Of a stretch of 64,000 nt of DNA, positions 10,877-21,217 are shown piece by piece. The translations under genes and the position numbers were made by a program. The notes beneath the pieces are model-generated. The model did not search any database, was not told where the DNA came from, and was given only the letters and a program-made list of their open reading frames with translations. This stretch comes from Calvatia gigantea (lineage: Eukaryota > Basidiomycota > Agaricomycetes > Agaricales > Lycoperdaceae): positions 2,356,001-2,420,000 of the forward strand of contig JACAAK010000004.1 in assembly GCA_025093985.1 (NCBI GenBank), read 5' to 3'. Every line of letters starts with the position of its first letter. Positions within the stretch are counted from its first letter, which is position 1.

Positions 10877-11950
10877 ATGGATGTGCTTATTCTCAGGTGC
10901 AAATTAACTCCCCCACTATACCTTTACAACTATATGCGCTCTCTTTCCTCTACTCAGACCAATAGAGTCCTCTCTTACCTGGACCAAGGGAAATCTGCTC
11001 ATCATATTGCTTCTATTACTGGTCTGGGAGTCAGTACTATTTCTAGGATTCGCTCCAAACATAGATCAACACTTTCCAAATCTGTTGGTGGCCGCCCATC
11101 TAAACTTTCTCCCTCTGATATCCACTATTCTGTTCGCCTCATCACCTCTCGCAAGGCTGACAATGCCTCCCAAGTCACCAAATCACTTCAAAATGTTATT
11201 GCCCAGCCTGTATCCACCAAAACAGTGCGCAGGGCACTCAGAGGAGCTGGAATGAAGGCTGTAGTCAAGCGGAAACGACCTAAACTTACTGCTGTCCATA
11301 GGAGGAAAAGGTTGGAGTGGGCAGAAGCACATGTTAACTGGACCCTGGAGGACTGGAAGAGGGTTATTTGGACAGATGAGTCCAAAATCAATCGGTTTGG
11401 ATCAGATGGAAGGGTTTGGGTATGGAAAAAGGCAGGAGAGGGGCTGAATGATAGATTGGTTGAGGGAACAGTCAAGTTTGGTGGAGGAAATGTGATGATC
11501 TGGGGTTGTATGCTGTGGGATGGAGTGGGGTTTGCCACTAAAATTGAAGGGAAGATGGATGCTGACCTTTATGTTCAAATTTTGGGGGATGAACTAAAGA
11601 GGAGCATCAGGTGGTATGGGAAGAATGAGGAGGATATGGTCTTCCAACAGAACAATGACCCCAAACACAAGAGCAAAAAGGCTACAAACTGGCTAGATGA
11701 GTCTGAATTGGAGGTTATGGTATGGCCCCCACAGTCTCCAGACCTTAATCCCATTGAACATCTCTGGACTCACCTCAAGAATAAGCTGGGAGAGTATGAT
11801 ACTCCTCCTGATAGCATGAATACCCTATGGGAGAGGATACAAAAGGAGTGGGATGACATAGAACCAGAAGTGTGTCAGAATCTGATAGAGAGTATGCCTA
11901 GGAGGGTCCAGGCAGTTTTACAGGCCAAGGGAGCTTATACCAGGTACTAG
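10877..11950 (+). CDS. Tc1/mariner-family transposase, second catalytic Asp replaced by Asn
   Basis: 357-residue cut-and-paste transposase with an uninterrupted frame. An N-terminal helix-turn-helix lies around residues 40-60 (SITGLGVSTISRI), followed by a GRPSK linker reminiscent of an AT-hook and a second HTH. The DDE domain has D167 in IWTDESKINRFG and E294 in SPDLNPIEHLW. The expected second Asp, in the QQDNDPKH motif exactly 34 residues before E294, is Asn259 here (codon AAC at 11651-11653), reading QQNNDPKH. That is a single G-to-A change from GAC. Loss of a metal-binding Asp normally abolishes DDE catalysis, so this copy is probably inactive unless helped in trans. Alternative: an assembly or base-call error. 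Confidence 0.95.
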   Translation: MDVLILRCKLTPPLYLYNYMRSLSSTQTNRVLSYLDQGKSAHHIASITGLGVSTISRIRSKHRSTLSKSVGGRPSKLSPSDIHYSVRLITSRKADNASQVTKSLQNVIAQPVSTKTVRRALRGAGMKAVVKRKRPKLTAVHRRKRLEWAEAHVNWTLEDWKRVIWTDESKINRFGSDGRVWVWKKAGEGLNDRLVEGTVKFGGGNVMIWGCMLWDGVGFATKIEGKMDADLYVQILGDELKRSIRWYGKNEEDMVFQQNNDPKHKSKKATNWLDESELEVMVWPPQSPDLNPIEHLWTHLKNKLGEYDTPPDSMNTLWERIQKEWDDIEPEVCQNLIESMPRRVQAVLQAKGAYTRY

Positions 11951-11976
11951 AATACCCATTTTGTATATAAATTTCA

Positions 11977-12188
11977 AGAGGGACAAAACTGTTCCAATGC
12001 ACTTAAAATATTAATTAATTAATAACTCCCCTAAAACAAAGGATTACATAATCATACTTTGCATATGATTAGATAAGATACTGGACTATCTACAATTAAA
12101 TTAGGAAGTGCACAGCCACAGTAGTCCTTGAGATATGAGCTGATCTTCTGAGAAGTTCAAAACATTGGAACGGTTTTGTCCCTTACTG
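11977..12188 (-). repeat. Right terminal inverted repeat of the Tc1 element
   Basis: Inverted partner of the left repeat, same 212-bp length, with about four substitutions between the two. It carries the same pair of opposed GGGACAAAAC motifs at its borders, so the whole element has four copies of that motif, the likely transposase-binding sites. Confidence 0.9.
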
Positions 12189-12317
12189 TATGGTTTTCGT
12201 GGAGAAGGATTACACTGAGACCATGAAATTAAGAGGAAAGTGGATTTAAAAACCGATAAAACGATATATACATTGGAGGTGACGAGGAAAGTGTTAAACC
12301 AATTGAACAAGCTTGCA

Positions 12318-14166
12318 TTATGCGTCGTCCTCGTTCTCTGGGGCAGAGGACTTGGGCCAAATACCATCATCCTGGGTGTCACCCTTCTGGTATTTTTCAT
12401 TGTTGTCACCCAAAACTTTGAGAATTTCATGGAAGGCTAGTTCAGCGTTTTGTGTTGCAGCATCAGAGATGTCTCCGAGGGGACCCAGAGGAACTGGAGG
12501 AGGGATTAACCACGGCGTTGGATTGTTAGCACGAGGAAATTCTCTTTTGGATGATGAGTCGTCCTCCAGGTTCTCGGCATAGAAGGCTGTGAAAATTGGC
12601 TCTTGGGCTTCTTCTCTTCCAAGCTTGAGTATGACATCGAGATACGGTCTTAGCACTTTGGCGGGGTCAACTCGAACCTCGCCTGTAACAGGGAACCAAA
12701 GGTATAATATATCTAATTGTGTTCAGCAATAGCAGGGGGCCCAAGGAGATTACGGTACCACTTACATTTGCCTTTTGGCGCTGAGAGTGTTCCTTCACCA
12801 TTCACGAGAACAACAGCCGGAGACTCCGAGGAGCCGCCCTCCAGTGAGCCCGGAGGGAAGACCAAAACGGCGGTATCGAGAGTCTTGTCTGCAGAGGGTG
12901 ACTCTTTCTCGCGCTGGCTCTCTTTGTCGTTGTCAGCATCATCCTCATCGTCCACATCTTCCGCATCTTCTTGGATTGGCAAATGGAAAACGATCTGGTG
13001 CTCGATGATAGCGACGCACCGAGCGACTAGGGTCGGAACATAGGCTGCCTTGAATTGAGAGGAGATGGGAAGATACTGGCCAATTTCGCGTAGTCTTGCC
13101 GGTATGTAGGACGCAGATCCTAGGATGGCGCTAGCATATAGGGTCTCTGGGATATCTTCGAGTGATACCGAAAATTGGTGTGGTTTTGGACGTGCAACTG
13201 TAGGAGCAAACTGGTCGTCTGTTCTTTCTGGCGGTGGTGAGTTTGTAGTAGGCTCGTTTGTCAGGTCGGAGGTGATGGAGACTATCTCTCTCCCAAGGAT
13301 ATAGACGGCGCCATTGACAGCTGCTGCGCGGCAGAATCCTTGGGATATTTCCCCCACTCCTCCGTACTGCGCAACGAGGAAAGGGGAGGGTCCGTAACGG
13401 CCCATGGAACGCAAGTAACGTCGAATCCGTGGCAATACCAACATCGTAGGCTCTGTTATTGCTCAGTAGAAGGTGAGGATGGACGGTTGCGAAGCACATA
13501 CCTGCAGAAGTGCATGAATAGGCGAGCGCATACGCAATCACGATAATCAGCTCTGTATTAAGGGAAAACACAGTCTCCAAGAATTCCGCGAACGGAATAT
13601 TATGTCTTCCTTGTAGCTCAGTTGATTGTTCAAAATCGCCCGCAGCAAATGTCAGGAACCGCATCAAGCGCCGCTTCTGAATTAACGTAACATCTTTATT
13701 CCTGAAGACATCCTCCTTACTTCCAGGTACACTCTTGAAGCCACTGAAACCGTCATATATTGCGACACTTTCCAGTAGCCGAAAGCCGCTGTATTTCGAA
13801 ACACCGGATTGGACAAGTGCATCAATAAATGGACCAATGGAGGGGATGATAGTCGGGCGAAGGCAAACAGAATATTGACGAGCAAATGGTGGAATCGTAG
13901 CGGAACGAGTGGCTGGTCCGGCCAGGTTTGATGCACGAGAATCCACCCAGTTAGAGAATTCATCGAGTGTTAGGCTAGCTTCGTTGTCGCCATAGTAGGG
14001 GTTCCGGTCAATATGTGCAACTCTGAAGCCCCACTTCGAGAGCGCTCTGTAAGATTGGATCAGGACAAAGATGCAGAACCCAGATAGGCGCTCAAGCTCA
14101 CGCCGCAACAATAGACTCTGTGAGCCCAGTACCAAAGATAATAACATCGAACTTGGAATCTTCCAT
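12318..14166 (-). CDS. MRS6: Rab escort protein (Rab geranylgeranyltransferase component A)
   Basis: Presents newly made Rab GTPases to the geranylgeranyltransferase in the cytosol and delivers them to membranes. Four exons (14166-14102, 14046-13502, 13452-12766, 12682-12318) give 553 residues. The N-terminus is a GDI/REP dinucleotide-fold motif, FDVIIFGTGLTES, continued across intron 1 by ALSKWGFRVAHIDRNPYYG. Further conserved blocks are the paired YGPSPFLVAQYGGVGEISQGFCR and the Asp/Glu-rich insert around EDVDDEDDADND. It differs from Rab GDI by this acidic insert and the lower conservation of the middle. The ATG chosen is the one directly before EDSKFDV. The gene diverges from NSR1, the two ATGs being 160 bp apart, and its 3' end is 69 bp from the end of the dead hydrolase gene. 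REP rather than GDI is a confident call but not absolute. Confidence 0.88.
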
Positions 14167-14326
14167 AGCTGTAGGTTAAGGTACTGAGGACTGTCTAGGT
14201 ACGAAGGGTTCCGGCTCAATCACGTGCGATAATTTCATACCTACCCTAAATCGTCTTATCCTTGACCAAAAATTTTGACAATCATTTTCTCTGGGACACT
14301 ACCGTTCATTCGCTCAAACAACCGCA
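14167..14326. promoter_or_regulatory. Divergent promoter shared by the Rab escort and nucleolin-like genes
   Basis: Only 160 bp separate the two divergent ATGs, so both promoters must overlap. The sequence has pyrimidine-rich tracts (ATTTTCTCTG near 14283) and no clear TATA box, as expected for housekeeping genes. Confidence 0.55.
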
Positions 14327-16214
14327 ATGGGTAAGGCCGACAAGAAGAGCGAAAAGAAGGCCCCAAAGGCTGTCTCGGCCACCCCCGCTGCAAAGCCCAC
14401 AAAGCCTGTCCCTGCTTCATCGAAGGAGATCCTAGCTAGAGCACAGGTTCAGGTTCCCGCTGTCAGTGATTCGGACACTCAATTAGTACTTTTCGTCATT
14501 CATGATTCAACAGAACGAAAAAAAGAAAAAAGCAGCAAAGCCTGTTAAGAAACCAGCACCCAAAGAATCTAGTGATTCGTCGGACTCTGATTCTGAAAGT
14601 GAGGAAGTCAAGCCTAAGGCCGTCACAAACGGCAAGGTATGCACTTCTTTTTGTCGTTGTTGGTATCAAAGCTTTAGCATGCTTTAGGCAAATAATGAGT
14701 CTTCGGATGAGAGCAGCGACCCCTCTTCGTCCGAGGACGAGAAACCAAAAGCCTTACAGGTCAAGGCACCTGCGAAAACGGCCGCATCGTCGTCCGACTC
14801 ATCTTCCGACACCGATGATGGGGCACCTACCAAAATTCAGCGGCCTGTTGCAACCAAACCAACTGCGACATCTGGGAAGTCAAAAGTTGCACCACCTGCC
14901 AAGGCTGTTTCTTCCTCGTCAGAATCCGAATCTGAAAGTGAGGATGATAGTGACGATTCGGATACCGGTGAAGGAATAGAGGGAAATGATACTCCCAAGG
15001 TTGTGAATGGGGCTGTTAAAGCTATTCCTGAGAAGAAAAAAGTCGGTTCATCCGACTCTTCAGATGATTCTGATTCTGATTCTCTCCAAACCTCCCCCAA
15101 AACCCTTAAGAAGGCTGCTACGGAATCTGATTCGTCCGACTCCTCGAGCTCCAGCTCTGATTCGGACACAGACGAGAAGCCAAAGGTCACAACCGTCAAG
15201 AAAGCAGAATCATCAGGTTCAGAAGATTCTGATTCGTCTTCAGAGTCTACGGACGACGATGTTGATATGGCAGACGATACAAAAACTGCTCTAAAACCCA
15301 CCATAAGTGGTACGTTTAATGCAGGTAGCCTTACACTCGAGGTTGACCTTTGTATAGGTAAACGCAAGATCACAGAAGACGAAAAACCCCAGGCCAAGAG
15401 AGCCAAATTAGAACCTGCGGCACAAGAGACCAAATCCATCTTTGTTGGGCGCCTTTCCTGGTCGGTGGACAGTGATCGTCTTGCTCAGGAATTCGCCCAT
15501 TGTGGAGAAGTTGTTTCGGCCACAGTTCAGACTGATCGCAACACCGGGAAGTCTCGTGGTTTCGGATATGTACATTTCTCAACAGCTGAGGCTGTCGAGA
15601 AAGCTTTGGAGATGAGCGGCCAGGAGATTGACGGCCGTGCGGTTAATGTCGATCGATCGATACCGCCTGATCCCAACCAGACCCGCGAAAACCGTTCAAA
15701 GGCCTTCAACGATCGCGTCAGCCCACCTAGTAGTACCCTTTTCGTTGCCAACCTCCCTTTCACCATTTCTGAAGATACGCTATGGTCGTACTTCGAGGGC
15801 TACAGTGTTAAGACCATCCGCTTACCCACCGACAGAGAAACTGGCCAACCCAAAGGTTTCGGCTATGTCGAATTGGAGGGGGTGGAGGATGCAAAGATGG
15901 CCTTTGGGGCCCTATCTGGCACGGAAATCGAAGGTCGTCGCATCCGGTTAGATTATTCGCAGCCGAGGGATAGTTCTGGTGGTGATCGTGGCGGACGGGG
16001 TGGATTTGGTGATCGTGGTGGACGGGGTGGATTTGGTGATCGTGGTGGACGGGGTGGATTTGGTGGGCGTGGTGGTGGTGGGCGTGGTGGTGGGCGTGGA
16101 TGGGGTGACCGTGGTGGACGCGGAGGACGTGGAGGACGTGGGCGCGGTGCCCCCAGAGGCACCCCAAGACATGGCGGTATTGCCGCCTTCGAGGGCAAAA
16201 AGGTTACTTTCTGA
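14327..16214 (+). CDS. NSR1: Nucleolin-like RNA-binding protein (Nsr1/Gar2 type)
   Basis: Nucleolar protein needed for pre-rRNA processing and small-subunit assembly. Lys-rich N-terminus, then long alternating acidic/Ser blocks (SSDSSDSDSESEE and similar, typical CK2 targets), two RRMs and an RGG tail. RRM1 has SIFVGRLSW (RNP2) and SRGFGYVHF (RNP1). RRM2 has TLFVANLPF and PKGFGYVEL. The tail is GGDRGGRGGFGDRGG repeated, ending AAFEGKKVTF. Introns are at about 14447-14513, 14637-14687 and 15310-15357. The last one is exactly 48 nt with no stop, so its retention would add 16 residues without breaking the frame. Domain order matches yeast Nsr1 and fission yeast Gar2. The intron-1 donor could be at 14447 or 14453; both keep the frame. 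Confidence 0.93.
15984..16064 (+). repeat. Three 27-bp tandem repeats encoding the RGG tail
   Basis: Three head-to-tail units start at 15984, 16011 and 16038 with the pattern GATCGTGG(C/T)GGACGGGGTG. Each encodes DRGGRGGFG. The second and third units are identical over almost all 27 bases, so copy number could vary between strains. Confidence 0.85.
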
Positions 16215-16551
16215 CCTTGCCTTCGTATCCATTCCAATATCTTTGTTTGATATTTCGACCTCATGCTTATGTACATTTTTTCGATGATATTCCCGAGCCC
16301 GTAAGATCTGTCCTGTGCTCTCTGTCTCGTTCTCGAAATCAATATATATGCACAGAAATTACAGGAGTGTATAAATTTCGTCACTCGTAAAGGGGTAAGT
16401 ATTAAGTTTTTAAGGTAAATTAAAAAGTGAGAGGTTCGTTGGTTACAACGCGACCGTATGAACGTTCATAATCAGCAGGAGGAAAAGGTAGAAATGGAAC
16501 ACAGAAACATTAAACAAAAAGCATATTAGATGCAAAACGAAATATCATGGT

Positions 16552-18695
16552 TTACGGGCCTAATGTGGCCTTACCTTCCTGAATAGCTTTACGAATGGGA
16601 TTCTGGTCTGCAGGAATAGCACCTGTTCTCTCAAGACGATCAAACAACCACAATAATTTCTCAACCTCTCGCTCCTTCTCCTCTTCAGTCATCTCCGGTA
16701 GGTCTGGTTTAGGTTGGGACTTAGTTCCGGTAATGGGGTTGATATCGTCGCTGATGGCGGCCCCAGATTCCCCGGAGCCAGAAGCAGCCGGAGGCGGGCT
16801 TAGAATCCCTTTGTTGAATAAGTAGCCGGCGACATTACCGTAACCAACGAGAGCGGTGAGAGTTGAAGCTACAGGAGAAGAAAAAGGAAGTGGACATCAA
16901 TCAGGAGACACCGTGAGTTATTTCATGGTCATACCATCCGAGCCAGCCATTACAAATAGCATTTCGCCAATTGAGTCCTTCAATCTGGCGTGGTATACAC
17001 TGGGCAACAGCCTCAGACATCTCCCGAGCATGTCCTGCCGTTGTTCCAAGGGTGAGCTGCGATCGAGGTCGTCAGGGACAAGCCATTGCTTCAGGCGTGC
17101 TTGTGACGTCTCATCCGCCATACAGAGCCTCGTTACCAAAACGATTAAGGGGGAAAGAAGGTCATCTAGAGCATTGTCTGGCGATTCCCTCTTAATCCTT
17201 TCTCGGACCTGCAGATCATCTGGATCGGTACAACCGACGAAGAAAAGGTCGAAAGCCGTTTCGAGGAGATCCCAGGCCCGCTGGAGCACATCAATGTTAC
17301 TCGAAATTTGGGGGGAAGACCGTGAAAGGGATCTTCGCCCTCCTGCAAGAACGGAAAGGGCACGGTCGAATGCACTTGGTTTCGCTGAGGCGGGAGATTG
17401 GGGCACTGGAGAACCACTACGACTGTCTGAGCGATTATCGCTATGGGGTGTCTGAGAGGACAGAACTCTTCGAGGTATTTGTTGAACTACGGCTGGCCAA
17501 AGCGGGAGGGAACCAAATATTCTTGAGCGACGGAGTAACGGGTATCCCTATGAGGGCGTGTATGACGTGGGTCAATGGAGCTGTGATTGGATTTGGGGAG
17601 GTAGGAGGGAGGGAAGTGAACAACCGGAGAAGTGGTAAGAGAAGCCTGTGGACCTCGTCAGTAACGAGGACAAATATCGAACCTGGATGTATCTTACCCG
17701 TCTAACTTGGGGCTCCAGAAGTCCCCGAGCACCTTTTTTTCATCTTCCAAAGCGGCTTGACTTTGGGGGTTTTCCTGAACAGCCTAGAAGAAATGAGTGA
17801 TGGCTGTCACATGGGGGGGTAGGAGTAGGAGGGAAGAGACTGACCTTGGGATAATGGTGGATGATGTTATAGGTGAACTTTAGCACATCTGACATTGCTT
17901 CTCTTGCCATCTTCGTGTTATTCTCGACATTGATTAGGAGAAGATCGAGCTTCGCAGCAACTATTTCGGCCACCGGACGGCCTTGATTTTTGCCATCGAC
18001 GAGGGTCACGATGTATGATGCGGAAAAAGCAGTGGAAAGGAAGAGAATGCGAGCAAGGACAAAGATCAGTTCTGGCGCAGAGGCCCTCTGTTAGACGACG
18101 AATGGTTAAACATGAGACAACTACGATTGACAAGAAGAAGAAGGATGCGCACCTCCAACGCGTTCAAACAAAAGTCTCCGCCGTTTACTGGTGGCTTTAA
18201 AAATGTTTCTCGGGAGCTTTCAATGAGCAGAAGGACGTTTGCAATGCATCTGAGGGCTTCTGAAGACGCCTCCGGATCATCCTTGAAAGATGCTGCCAGT
18301 GACAAAAGAGTGGGGAAGTTCTCAGGTGATGAGAGAAATTCAGAGCCTGAAGGATCCCGGCCAAGAGATTTGAGAGCAAGAAGGGCCTTGGCGGCATCTG
18401 ATGGATAAAAAGATTGGTATGCGGGGAGAAACGATGAGGGAGTATGCGAACCTTTGCTAGTCAACCTGCCTTTACCCGGAGTAGCGAGATCGCCCAAGAG
18501 CGCCTGAATCAATTCCTTACGAGTTGATTGGGTGATGGTCAAGGGTGGTGCTGTGTAGCAGGTGAACAGCTGAAATAGGTGAAGAAAAAGAAGGAAACAA
18601 TGCCAACCATTGATGATGGAGTCAAGAGCCGATGCTACTTCTGACCTGGGGGATGAGTTTGGGAGAGAAAGATAGACGCGGGTAGCGGAGGACAT
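16552..18695 (-). CDS. RIC8: Ric8 / synembryn, G-alpha chaperone and exchange factor
   Basis: Cytosolic armadillo-like protein that folds heterotrimeric G-alpha subunits and promotes their nucleotide exchange. The N-terminal exon holds the family hallmark SSEALRCIANVLLLIESSRETF. After an intron with a clean donor following NALE, the exon ASAPELIFVLARILFLSTAF continues, then DVLKFTYNIIHHYPK and FWSPKLD. A late exon contains LKQWLVPDDLDRS and LGRCLRLLPSVYH. The last exon ends near EKLLWLFDRLERTG with stop TAA at 16552-16554. At least six exons are present. One junction, around 17440-17500, could not be resolved by eye because the frames on either side differ. The 38-nt stretch at about 18572-18610 with splice-like ends is in frame and was left as coding. 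Family assignment is firm. Confidence 0.85.
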
Positions 18696-18874
18696 AGTGG
18701 AAGAAAGAGACCACCCGATCCCTCCTTGTTGCTATGGGACACCTATGGCTGATTTGGATTTGGCAGTTGCTCATTCTGGTTTGACGCATCTGGATCGGCG
18801 GCCTTGATCCGTTCACCATCGGACCTTTTGCTGACTCAGCAAAAACCAATGTCCCCCTCATTTATTACTCTACG

Positions 18875-19461
18875 CTAATCCGTCTTCGCCTGCTCATGGA
18901 AATGTGGCTCAAGTTCTGGGAAATTCTGACAAAGCGCCTCATCTAACAGCTTGCGATACGACTGTATGTTCTTAGACCCCGTTCTATCGCCACGTTTTTG
19001 AACATATACTCACGTCGATTGCTGCTATCTTCCCATTCATAAACTGGTTCTCTGTTGCCGCACGCTCCAACCTCTCCCGCGTCAACTGCATCGGATTCCG
19101 TGAATTGTCGATCTCTGATAGCACTTTCATCGGAATCATGGTCGATATATGCTGCGACATATCGTCAATCGTTGCAAGGTGTTGAATAACGTTATTCCTG
19201 TTCAATATTTGGATTTTGTCGCCCGTCCTAACAAAAAAGATTTACCCACACTCGCAAGCCTACTTGCTTTCCACCGCCTGGCTTGTCCCGTTCCTTTGTC
19301 GAATCATTTATGACCGTCGTGCCTAAATTATACAACGCGTTCGCAAGGCCAAGTAATTCCAACTCCAAATCTCCCTGTATGCCTGAAGGGGGTGGTGATT
19401 GCGAGGAACGAGGAGAATCTGGCACTGGGGCAGAGGACTGAGGCGCCATGTTCGAACTCAT
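18875..19461 (-). CDS. MED10: Mediator complex subunit 10
   Basis: Middle-module subunit of Mediator, bridging activators and RNA polymerase II in the nucleus. Three exons (19461-19268, 19227-19014, 18961-18875) give 164 residues with a stop at 18875. Recognised from LYNLGTTVIND, NRNNVIQHLATIDDMSQ, the family core MIPMKVLSEIDNSRNPMQLT, and the C-terminal pattern IDSYRKLLDEAL. The first intron (19267-19228, 40 nt) only keeps the frame if it uses a GC donor (AAA|GCAAGT). With that, the total is exactly 165 codons including the stop. Its Pro/Ser-rich N-terminal extension is longer than in yeast Nut2. A second in-frame ATG lies four codons downstream. Confidence 0.88.
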
Positions 19462-21217
19462 GCGGGGCTGCCCTGGGAACCCGTCCTCGAACTTCAATCC
19501 TCCATCAGGTTGTTGAGTCTTGTTTGTCCACTGGTCTATAAATATCTTTGAGATAACTCAACGCCTCGCTCAGCGCTCAGGATTCAGATAACCGTGCTCC
19601 CCCTTCAACAACTATGACTAGCGCTAGTTATGCATCTCTCTCAACGAATTTATTCTGTAACTCACCATGATCCCCTTGCTCAGCTCCTCGTCACCCTGCT
19701 TTGGAAACTCTGCATTCTCTCTCAGTCCCTACCCTTGTCGGTTGTCAGTCGAAGTGCAACACTACGGGATATCACGCCGATTGAAAGCTCACGGCGATCC
19801 TTTGTCAAAAAAGGTCATAACCAAGAGCGAGGTCGCATCACCACGCAGACACGTACTGCACAGAACGCCAGTTGCCGTCGCTTCCAGGCTCTACCCGTTC
19901 AACAAGCCGATCCCATCACTATCTTGGCGAAGCTGGTGCAACACAACCACGGGCAGTCGGATGACAGATCCGTACGTCCCACACCTACGATGCAAACTCA
20001 ATCTAACGCGAACGCTTGATAAAAAGCCTACAAGGATCTCTCTCGTGTGTAGAACTACAAGGGCCCTGCGGTCCGCGTTTAGGAAGCACCTCAAGAAATC
20101 GGACTCGGCGGTTTTGCGCAAATATTTACTGCCGACAAGCATGTTTCCCCGATCTCTCCCCAACACCAACCATGACCATAATCCAGTTCCGCTCATATAC
20201 ACGCGCAGTGTTCATATAATCTCGCCGACGGTCGTCTACCTCCCTCCCGTGATGAGGAGAGAAGCGAAGGCTTGAGCTACCACAAAAGAGGGAATATTCA
20301 GACCCGTGTTCACGAACAGCCTGCGCCTTTCTTAGCCTCAACATGAATTTTCACGATGGCGCTCTATCAGTATTCACATCACACGAGGTAGTCTACTTAC
20401 AGTGTTTGTATGTGCCTTTGCGTACCAAAACGAACTGTTTTATCCAACACGTTCGCCTAAGCGACACGCGTTCTGCGCCGACACTCTGGGTCCACCCGGA
20501 ATCCTTGAGCATTATACTGACTTCAGTGGACCAGCGCTGAGGCGGCCGTCAGAAGAACCAGCCGGCTTGACCGAAGAATAGAACACAATTAAGAGATGCT
20601 ACTATTGGGGACAAACCAGGAGCCAAATCACGGGATACATTGGTTTTGAGGCTTTTCCCCCTTCTCAGCAAGTGAAGTGGATAAGGCGATGCTTATTCGA
20701 AGGTGTACTTTATGAGCTACCGGCACAATAAATTATGCGTACTACGGGCTAGCAGACGCAGTCACTACACACATTGCGAACGAGATTTGGCGCACAAACA
20801 GGAATCAGCCAGTTTTTTAGCAGGAGGAGACTGAGATGCCCCTGTCGATCTCCGCGACGTCCTGCCAACCTTCATTAAGAATACAATAGACAGAAAACAG
20901 CGATAACTGGCGCTATGAAAGCTCGGTGAAAACATTCCCCGGTGCTGGTTGTGGGATGTGAGCAATCATACTTAGTTAAACCCAGCATGAGTATGTTATT
21001 GTCCGGATTTGGAACCCAGATCTCATTACCGAAAATAACGGCTGACAGACACTCGAACCATGATTGGCCCAGTAGAGGCCCGAAGGGCGATCGGCCGACC
21101 CCACTATTTCCGAATCCGAACAACTGTTGTACATCTCATTAAAAGGCGGAAGGGACAAACACCACCAAGGTTTCATACCATCTTGGTATTCACCCCTCTC
21201 TATCTTAGGTATCCACC
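19462..21217 (+). other. 1.75 kb between MED10 and LEU1; one interrupted coding-like stretch
   Basis: From 19613 the plus strand reads as a plausible coding region (ATG ACT AGC GCT) with candidate splice sites near 19974 and 20026, continuing as KDLSR. After that the likely frame is broken: reading EIGLGGFAQIFTADKH near 20093-20140 needs one base removed around 20066, and a TAG then lies between. An alternative frame is open for 202 codons (19667-20275) but has no recognisable domain. This may be a pseudogene or a badly resolved multi-exon gene. From 20300 to 21217 I see nothing beyond the LEU1 upstream region. Confidence 0.3.

Larger units (their letters stand above)
10584..12188 (+). mobile_element. 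Tc1/mariner transposon, 1605 bp, with 212-bp inverted repeats
   Basis: The element starts CAGTAAGGGAC and ends with its inverse. It is flanked by TA at 10582-10583 and 12189-12190, the target duplication of Tc1/mariner elements. The 212-bp inverted repeats differ at only about four positions, implying recent transposition or conversion. A single long ORF (10877-11950) encodes the transposase on the plus strand. It sits inside the last coding exon of the dead alpha/beta-hydrolase gene. Confidence 0.95.
9591..12249 (+). pseudogene. Dead alpha/beta-hydrolase gene split by a Tc1 element
   Basis: Pieces of a secreted fungal alpha/beta-hydrolase occur in order but in broken frames. FYVGGTYV and LLFVHGPGEF lie at about 9597-9726, followed directly by a stop; PGRPGWGDFFL lies near 9790-9820. 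The nucleophile elbow THSQAGPMGW is at 10210-10239, with TAG a few codons later at 10264-10266. LIVSLNPEFYRFFS then continues in frame, and PPVAPARPYN follows in another frame. The last exon carries VTAEAS, KVGGEYIDL and the catalytic-His motif GNGH, whose His codon (10580-10582) is the last codon before the Tc1 insertion. The remaining 3' end, MVFVEKDYTE to a TAA at 12247-12249, lies beyond the element. At least one stop and one frameshift are independent of the insertion, so the gene is dead. Which lesion came first is unknown. Confidence 0.78.

Noticed and set aside
15808..16384. Antisense ORFs with long His-rich, Thr/Ser-rich or Pro-rich repeats opposite NSR1.
   Set aside because: They mirror the RGG-coding tandem repeats and have no splice or start support.
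18572..18610. Possible 38-nt intron near the RIC8 start.
   Set aside because: Splicing it shifts the frame and leads to an early stop; the unspliced reading is open.
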